NCBI RefSeq assembly: GCF_023336935.1
Contig: NZ_JAMBLR010000003.1
Location: 186,001 to 250,000, forward strand
DNA: 64,000 bases
Direction of reading: 5' to 3'
Origin: Phascolarctobacterium sp. ET69
GTDB lineage: Bacteria; Bacillota; Negativicutes; Acidaminococcales; Acidaminococcaceae
A program made the position numbers and the translations under genes. Positions 58,636 through 64,000 of this stretch are shown piece after piece; within the stretch, counting starts at the first letter, position 1; the number at the start of each line of letters is the position of its first letter. The notes below the pieces were generated by a model. That model saw only the letters and a program-made list of their open reading frames with translations. It ran no database searches and was not told the origin of the DNA.

Positions 58636-60365
58636 ATTTATATTTAAGGCTTTTAAAATACATACGCCCGTACATGCACCGCCTGATGATGGCTATTTTG
58701 TGCACTGTAATGGCATCGGCTTGCAATTTGTACCTGCCGTGGATTATTAAAGATGTGGTAGATAAGGTTCTGGTGCAGAAAGATACTTTTATGCTGTACG
58801 TAATAGCTATCAGTATAGTAGTAATCTTCATTATCCGCGGATTGTTCTTTTATGGGCAAAGCTATTTGATGAGTTGGGTAGGACAGAAGGTTGTTATTGA
58901 TATACGTGGTGAAATTTTCCGCAAATTACAGCGTTTGAGCCTGGCTTTTTATGATAAAAATAAAACCGGAACTATTATGAGTTATGTTACCAACGACGTT
59001 GCCGCTTTGCAGACGGCAATGGTAGAAAAAGCTGTAGAGCTTGTAACGGAAGGGCTGGTGCTTATCGGCAGTATCGTAGCTATGCTGTGGCTGGACTGGA
59101 AACTGACGCTGTTTACCTTCTGTACATTCCCGGTTGTTTTGTGGTTTATGGATTATTTTGGCAAGAAAATCCGTAAAAACGGCGGTGAAATTCAGGAGTG
59201 CACGGCAGAACTGACTTCCGTTTTGCAGGAAACCGTATCTTCGGCGCGGGTTATTAAATCTTTTGTGCGCGAAGACTACGAAATTGACAGATTTGATAAC
59301 CAAAATAAAGAAAACTTTTATGCCAATATGAAAAATATCAAGCTGAACGCTTTGCTTACACCGACAGTTGAATTTGTTGCTGCCGTTGGAGTAACCATTG
59401 TTATGTGGTACGGCGGGCGCAGCGTTATTGACGGCGATATTACGGCAGGTGCATTGGTAGCGTTTTTGGTTTATGCAGTTAATATTGCCAACCCTATCAA
59501 GCGCCTTACAAAAGTAGCGGCAAGTATTCAAAAAGCACTTGCTGCCGGCGACCGTGTTTTTGGCATACTTGATTTGCCGGAAGCTATTAAGGAAATACCC
59601 AATGCCAAAGTTCTGCCGCCTGTTAATGGCAAGGTTGAGTTTGATAATGTAAAATTCTCCTACAATCCGCAGGAAGAAGTGCTGGACGGTTTGTCCTTTA
59701 CCGTTAACCCCGGTGAGGTAATTGCGATAGTCGGTCCTTCCGGCGCAGGCAAATCTACCATTGCCAGCCTGCTGCCCCGTTTTTATGATGTTACCGGCGG
59801 CGATATCCGCATAGACGGATACAGCATTAAAGATGTAACGCTTGATTCCCTGCGCGGGCAGGTTGGCATAGTGCCGCAGGAAACCATGCTTTTTAACGGC
59901 AGCGTTTATGATAACATTTTGTACGGGCGGCTTGATGCAACGCCCGACGAGGTAAAAGCCGCTGCCAAAGCGGCTAATGCCGATGAATTTATCAGCCAGC
60001 TGCCGCAGGGTTATGCAACCATGCTCGGCGACCGCGGCGTGAATATTTCCGGCGGCCAGCGCCAGCGCATTTCTATTGCCCGGGCAATACTTAAAAATCC
60101 GCGCATTTTAATTCTGGATGAAGCGACATCCGCACTTGATACGGAAAGCGAACGCGTTGTACAGGATGCCCTTGACCGTTTGATGATAGGGCGTACCTCC
60201 TTTGTAATTGCACACCGCCTTTCGACTATTAAAAATGCCGATAAGATTCTGGTGCTTGAACATGGCGCGCTTGTGGAAGCAGGCACGCATGATGAACTGA
60301 TTGCCAAAAACGGGCTGTATGCCCATCTTTATCAAATCCAGTACCGCAGCAAGGAAACGAAATGA
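58632..60365 (+). CDS. msbA: Lipid A flippase/ABC exporter MsbA
   Basis: Half-size ABC exporter: six transmembrane segments (about 1-320), and nucleotide-binding domain with Walker A GPSGAGKST, signature ISGGQRQRIS, Walker B ILILDEATSALD and switch IAHRLSTI. 577 residues, MsbA length. The lpxB overlap and the waaA gene 9 bp downstream support the lipid A flippase name over a general multidrug exporter. Confidence 0.93.
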   Translation: MNLYLRLLKYIRPYMHRLMMAILCTVMASACNLYLPWIIKDVVDKVLVQKDTFMLYVIAISIVVIFIIRGLFFYGQSYLMSWVGQKVVIDIRGEIFRKLQRLSLAFYDKNKTGTIMSYVTNDVAALQTAMVEKAVELVTEGLVLIGSIVAMLWLDWKLTLFTFCTFPVVLWFMDYFGKKIRKNGGEIQECTAELTSVLQETVSSARVIKSFVREDYEIDRFDNQNKENFYANMKNIKLNALLTPTVEFVAAVGVTIVMWYGGRSVIDGDITAGALVAFLVYAVNIANPIKRLTKVAASIQKALAAGDRVFGILDLPEAIKEIPNAKVLPPVNGKVEFDNVKFSYNPQEEVLDGLSFTVNPGEVIAIVGPSGAGKSTIASLLPRFYDVTGGDIRIDGYSIKDVTLDSLRGQVGIVPQETMLFNGSVYDNILYGRLDATPDEVKAAAKAANADEFISQLPQGYATMLGDRGVNISGGQRQRISIARAILKNPRILILDEATSALDTESERVVQDALDRLMIGRTSFVIAHRLSTIKNADKILVLEHGALVEAGTHDELIAKNGLYAHLYQIQYRSKETK

Positions 60366-60374
60366 GGGTAGCCG

Positions 60375-62900
60375 ATGTATATAATTTATAACTTACTGAT
60401 GATTGGCGCATTTTTCCTCGTAATGCCGTATTTTATCTACCGTTCGATATGTGAAAAAGGCTTTACACGCAGGATGCGCCAGAGCCTTGGCGGTATCCGC
60501 GATGAAGAAATTGAAGCCGTTGCGCTTAAGGGCTGTATTTGGATTCACGGTGCGTCCGTTGGCGAAATTGTAGCAACCAGCCCGCTGGTAAAGGAAATCC
60601 GCAAGGCAATGCCGGAAATTCCGATTCTGGTTTCGGCAGTTACGGTTGGCGGTTATGATATGGCACGCCAGATTATTCCGGAAGCAGATGCCATTATTTA
60701 TTTCCCGCTGGATTTGCCTTTTGTGTCTGAATCCGTTGTAAAACGAATCCGCCCGCGCATTTTTATGCCGGTAGAAACAGAACTGTGGCCTAATCTTCTG
60801 CGCGCACTGCGTGAACGCAATATTCCGGTAATGATGGTTAACGGCCGTATTTCCGAAAAATCGGTAAAAACCTACCGCTATTTGTACGGCATTTGGGATG
60901 ATATGCTGAATACTGTAAGCCGCTTCTGCATGCAGTCCAGTATTGACGCCGATTATATCCGCCATTTGGGCGCAGACCCCAGCAAAATTTATGTAACTGG
61001 CAACACCAAGTTTGACCAGACCTATGCGGAAGTTACGCAGCAGGATTTGGATAATTATAAAAAAGAACTGGGCATCGAAGGGGCGTATCCGGTTATTGTG
61101 GCCGGTTCTACGCATCCTACCGAAGAAAAAGCCATGCTGGAGGCTTTTAAAACCATTAAGGAAACTTATCCCGAGGCGCGTCTTGTTATTGCTCCGCGCA
61201 AGCCGGAACGCACTAACGAAATTGTGCGCCTGGTTGGGCATTTCGGTTATGAAGTTGGGCTCCGTTCCAAGCTTTTGAAAATTGATGGCGTACGTCCGCA
61301 GTACCCGGTACTTTTGATTGATACCATCGGTGAACTGGGACGCATTTATTCCGTCGGCGATGTGGTATTTGTGGGCGGTTCTTTAATTAACCACGGCGGC
61401 CATAACGTACTTGAGCCTGCCGCTCATGCCAAACCTATTCTGGTTGGCCCGAGTATGCAGAACTTTAAAGATTCCTATTCGCTTTTGAGCAAGGTTGGCG
61501 CCTGCAAAATGGTGAGCGGTATACCCGAGCTTACCAAAGAACTGCTGGATATTATAAACGATGATAAACGCCGTGCCAAAATGGGCGCAGCGTCTTTGCA
61601 GGTTATTAAGGAAAACCGCGGTGCTGCCGTGCGCAGTATTGAATATCTTGAAGATTTGCTGCGCATTACTACTGTTCCGGCAACTATTATGTCGCGTTAC
61701 CCGACCAATATCCGCAATCTTAATGATGAGGGCGGCATCAGCATGAGCCACTCCGATTATATCATCCAGTATGTGTACCAGATGGCGCACGGCACGGAAA
61801 CGCCTTTTATGGGCAGCGTGCTTTTAGTGGTGCTGCGTTTCTTCTCTTATTTGTACGAATTTGGCGTTTGCAGCAAATTGTGGCTATATAACGTGGGCTT
61901 TTTTAAACAGACAAAACTTGATTGCTGCGTAATTTCCATCGGCAATATTACCGTTGGCGGCACGGGCAAAACCCCTACCGCGCAGAAAGTTGCGGCAATG
62001 ATTAAAAGCATGGGCTATAATGTTGTTATCTTAAACCGTGGCTACCGCTCTCACTGGGATAAAGAGCTGGGCGTGGTAAGTGACGGCAAGAAGATTTTCA
62101 TGACGGCTTATGAGGCAGGCGATGAAGCTTACCTGATGGCGAAAACCCTGCCCGGCATTCCCGTTATTATCGGTAAAAACCGTGCCGTTACCGGCCAGTT
62201 TGCCGTAGATAAAATGAAGGCCGAAGTAATTATCATGGACGACGGCTATCAGCACTGGCATTTGTACCGCGACCTTGATGTAGTGCTGGTAGATACTTAC
62301 AATATGTTTGGCAACGGCTGCCTGCTGCCGCGCGGCACACTGCGCGAACCGCTGAAGCATCTGGACAGGGCAGGGCTCTTTTTGCTCACCAAAACCGACC
62401 AGAGCTCGCAGTTCAGCCGTATTAACCTCCGCAAAAACCTTGCAAAATATAACGACCGTGCCCCGGTTATCGAAAGTATCCATCACCCGAAAAACTTTGT
62501 CGAAATTGCCGACTGGTACAAGGGCATTCATGAAAATACGCTGGAACTTTCCGAACTGGAGGGCAAAAAAGTTATGGTCTTTTCCGCTATCGGCAACCCG
62601 TCCTCTTTCGAGCAGACCCTTGCCGGCATTGGCTTGGAAATCCTCGAAGCCATCCGTTACCCGGACCATCACGATTACGGTATGCTGGAAATGCAGTACA
62701 TCAGCGAGCGCGCGGCCAGCAAAGAAGCGGTGGCGCTTATTACAACCGGTAAAGACGCGGTTAAAATTCCGACCGAATTTATTTATTTCAACAGGGATTT
62801 GCCGCTGTACATATTAAACATGGATATTATGATTACCGAAGGGCAGGACTTGTTTGAAAAAGCAATTGTCAATGCCATTAAAAAGGAGACGAAGAAGTAA
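60375..62900 (+). CDS. WaaA (KdtA)-LpxK fusion: Kdo transferase and lipid A 4'-kinase
   Basis: One 841-residue protein with two enzymes that are usually separate. Residues 1 to about 425 are Kdo transferase (WaaA, GT30): N-terminal anchor, IWIHGASVGEI with the catalytic Glu, PVETELWPNLLRA, GSTHPTEEKAML and GGSLINHGGHNVLEPAA. Residues about 460-841 are LpxK: N-terminal amphipathic helix, IGNITVGGTGKTPTAQK (P-loop), LNRGYRSHWDKE and DDGYQHWHLYRD. An internal Met457 after GAGGG could also start a free LpxK. No separate waaA or lpxK lies in the window. The order msbA-waaA-lpxK fits Kdo2-lipid A assembly. Confidence 0.94.
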   Translation: MYIIYNLLMIGAFFLVMPYFIYRSICEKGFTRRMRQSLGGIRDEEIEAVALKGCIWIHGASVGEIVATSPLVKEIRKAMPEIPILVSAVTVGGYDMARQIIPEADAIIYFPLDLPFVSESVVKRIRPRIFMPVETELWPNLLRALRERNIPVMMVNGRISEKSVKTYRYLYGIWDDMLNTVSRFCMQSSIDADYIRHLGADPSKIYVTGNTKFDQTYAEVTQQDLDNYKKELGIEGAYPVIVAGSTHPTEEKAMLEAFKTIKETYPEARLVIAPRKPERTNEIVRLVGHFGYEVGLRSKLLKIDGVRPQYPVLLIDTIGELGRIYSVGDVVFVGGSLINHGGHNVLEPAAHAKPILVGPSMQNFKDSYSLLSKVGACKMVSGIPELTKELLDIINDDKRRAKMGAASLQVIKENRGAAVRSIEYLEDLLRITTVPATIMSRYPTNIRNLNDEGGISMSHSDYIIQYVYQMAHGTETPFMGSVLLVVLRFFSYLYEFGVCSKLWLYNVGFFKQTKLDCCVISIGNITVGGTGKTPTAQKVAAMIKSMGYNVVILNRGYRSHWDKELGVVSDGKKIFMTAYEAGDEAYLMAKTLPGIPVIIGKNRAVTGQFAVDKMKAEVIIMDDGYQHWHLYRDLDVVLVDTYNMFGNGCLLPRGTLREPLKHLDRAGLFLLTKTDQSSQFSRINLRKNLAKYNDRAPVIESIHHPKNFVEIADWYKGIHENTLELSELEGKKVMVFSAIGNPSSFEQTLAGIGLEILEAIRYPDHHDYGMLEMQYISERAASKEAVALITTGKDAVKIPTEFIYFNRDLPLYILNMDIMITEGQDLFEKAIVNAIKKETKK

Positions 62901-63637
62901 TGAAGGTTTTATGTGTAATTCCGGCCCGCTATGCTTCCACCAGGCTGCCGGGCAAGCCGCTTGCGTTGATTGCCGGTAAGCCGATGATTCAGCATACTTA
63001 TATGCGCGCCTGCGAAGCGGAAGAACCGGATGATGTAATTGTAGCAACGGATAACGAAAAAGTTTATGATACCGTTACAGGCTTCGGCGGCAAGGCCGTA
63101 ATGACTTCGCCGGACCATCCGAGCGGAACTGACCGCCTGGCGGAAGTTGCCATGCAGTATCCTGATGTTGATGTAATTATTAACGTGCAGGGCGATGAGC
63201 CGATGATTGACCCGGATATTATTGACCGTCTGGCCAAAGCCTTTGAAGGCAATGACGATTTAAAAATGGCAACCATGAAGGTGCCGATGAAGGAAAGCGA
63301 ATACAACGACCCGGCTGCCGTAAAAGTTGTAACGGATGACAACGGTTATGCGCTGTATTTTTCGCGCAGCCTGATTCCTTATCCGCGCAACGATATTGAA
63401 GGCATGCGCGTTTATAAACATGTTGGCGTTTATGCTTACCGCCGTGACTTTTTACTGCAGTACGCAGCGCTTGAACCTACCATGCTTGAAAAGGTGGAAG
63501 GGCTTGAACAGCTGCGCGCGCTGGAAAACGGCTATAAAATAAAAGTGCTTGAAAGCGATTTTCAGGGTATCGGCATTGATACTCCCGAAGATTTGGAAGC
63601 AATCAACAAGCTCTTTGCGGCAAAAAACAATAAATAA
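62900..63637 (+). CDS. kdsB: 3-deoxy-manno-octulosonate cytidylyltransferase KdsB
   Basis: CMP-Kdo synthetase. VIPARYASTRLPGKPLALIAGKPMI (nucleotide-binding start), QGDEPMIDPDI and YKHVGVYAYRRDFL match the family. 245 residues. ATG 62900 overlaps the preceding stop by 1 nt; AAAGGAGACG precedes it. Supplies the donor for WaaA. Confidence 0.97.
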   Translation: MKVLCVIPARYASTRLPGKPLALIAGKPMIQHTYMRACEAEEPDDVIVATDNEKVYDTVTGFGGKAVMTSPDHPSGTDRLAEVAMQYPDVDVIINVQGDEPMIDPDIIDRLAKAFEGNDDLKMATMKVPMKESEYNDPAAVKVVTDDNGYALYFSRSLIPYPRNDIEGMRVYKHVGVYAYRRDFLLQYAALEPTMLEKVEGLEQLRALENGYKIKVLESDFQGIGIDTPEDLEAINKLFAAKNNK

Positions 63638-63673
63638 CTAAAAAATAACTATCAGTAAATAAAGGAGGCAGAC

Positions 63674-64000
63674 ATGAATATAGTAACAGTTGGCAATTAT
63701 AAAGTTGGGCAGGGCTGCCCCATGCTGCTTATGGCAGGTCCCTGCGTACTGGAAGGCTATGAACGCAGCCTGATGATTGGCCAGCGTGCCAAAGCAATTG
63801 CAGATAAACTCGGCATGCCCTATGTTTTTAAGGCATCTTTCGATAAAGCAAACCGTTCTTCCTATAATTCTTTCCGCGGGCCGGGATTAAAAGAAGGTTT
63901 GGCCATTCTGGCCCAGATTAAAAAAGATTTGGGTGTACCCATTGTAACGGATATTCACGAACCTGCGCAGGCAGAACCCGTTGCGGAAGTTGCTGATATT
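63674..64000 (+). CDS. kdsA: 3-deoxy-8-phosphooctulonate synthase KdsA (5' part, cut by window end)
   Basis: N-terminal 109 residues of Kdo-8-phosphate synthase, which condenses PEP and arabinose-5-phosphate. The AGPCVLE start (PEP site), FKASFDKANRSSYNSFRGPG and PIVTDIHEP are diagnostic. ATG 63674 has AAAGGAGG 6-13 bp upstream. The frame is open to base 64000; full enzymes are about 270-280 residues. Confidence 0.97.
   Translation, partial: MNIVTVGNYKVGQGCPMLLMAGPCVLEGYERSLMIGQRAKAIADKLGMPYVFKASFDKANRSSYNSFRGPGLKEGLAILAQIKKDLGVPIVTDIHEPAQAEPVAEVADI

Noticed and set aside
1-64000. Search for CRISPR arrays, insertion sequences, prophage genes, tRNA and rRNA genes
   Set aside because: No regular repeats, transposase, integrase or phage genes, cloverleaf-like segments or rRNA motifs were seen by reading; absence was not tested with tools.

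Overview
The window is a chromosomal segment of a diderm (outer-membrane-bearing) Firmicute, class Negativicutes, most likely the Acidaminococcaceae/Phascolarctobacterium-Veillonella side of the class. Evidence read from the sequence: an SLH-domain OmpM-type porin, a complete Kdo-lipid A gene set, BamA, TamB, TolC, Skp-like and MlaEFD genes, next to genes of Firmicute character (SpoVD-type PASTA-domain PBP, GerM-domain lipoprotein, an SpoIVB-type S55 protein, an ANTAR two-component pair, a SAM-I riboswitch). The family placement is inference; no rRNA gene is present. No mobile element, CRISPR array, rRNA or tRNA gene was recognised. The gene content looks like ordinary vertically inherited core genome with a few accessory genes (class D beta-lactamase, nitroreductase, aldo/keto reductase).

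Layout. 1-7.2 kb (+): end of nnrD, AMIN-amidase, GerM lipoprotein, the tsaE-tsaB-rimI-tsaD t6A cluster, a DnaA-box-rich spacer, then a HisKA_2 kinase and an ANTAR regulator. 7.2-9.4 kb (-): CNNM/HlyC transporter-like protein and a nitroreductase. 9.5-16.5 kb (+): trmB-ftsW-PBP and fhs-folD-vanZ. 16.8-18.5 kb (-): threonine aldolase and DedA; map (+); DUF805, TtcA-like, aldo/keto reductase, class D beta-lactamase and metQ-metI-metN (-) behind a SAM-I riboswitch. 26.1-34.4 kb (+): a TrpR-like regulator translationally coupled to a degenerate HisIE protein, CBS-type pyrophosphatase, OmpM porin, a small coiled-coil protein, murA, mreB, and an AMIN + phosphodiester glycosidase protein.

34.5-64 kb (+) is one large envelope-biogenesis region: S55 protein, mlaE-mlaF-mlaD(beta-barrel fusion), tolC, tamB, a sigma-70-family factor with a single-pass membrane protein, bamA, an unassigned outer-membrane protein, three Skp/OmpH-like genes, then lpxD-lpxL-lpxC-fabZ-lpxA-lpxI-lpxB-msbA-(waaA::lpxK)-kdsB-kdsA. 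Together these make lipid A-Kdo2, flip it (MsbA), fold outer-membrane proteins (BamA/Skp), and move phospholipids (Mla, TamB). OmpM and the AMIN proteins connect the outer membrane to peptidoglycan and act on it; MurA, MreB, FtsW and the PBP build the wall.

Most interesting points: (1) the TrpR-like regulator overlapping a HisI-HisE fusion that has lost its catalytic residues in both halves; (2) a run of DnaA-box-like sequences in a 170 bp spacer far from any visible dnaA; (3) the MlaD-barrel and WaaA-LpxK fusions; (4) a dedicated sigma factor plus single-pass protein embedded between tamB and bamA; (5) an unassigned BamA-adjacent outer-membrane protein; (6) an S55 protein whose Ser and His motifs are in the opposite order from SpoIVB.
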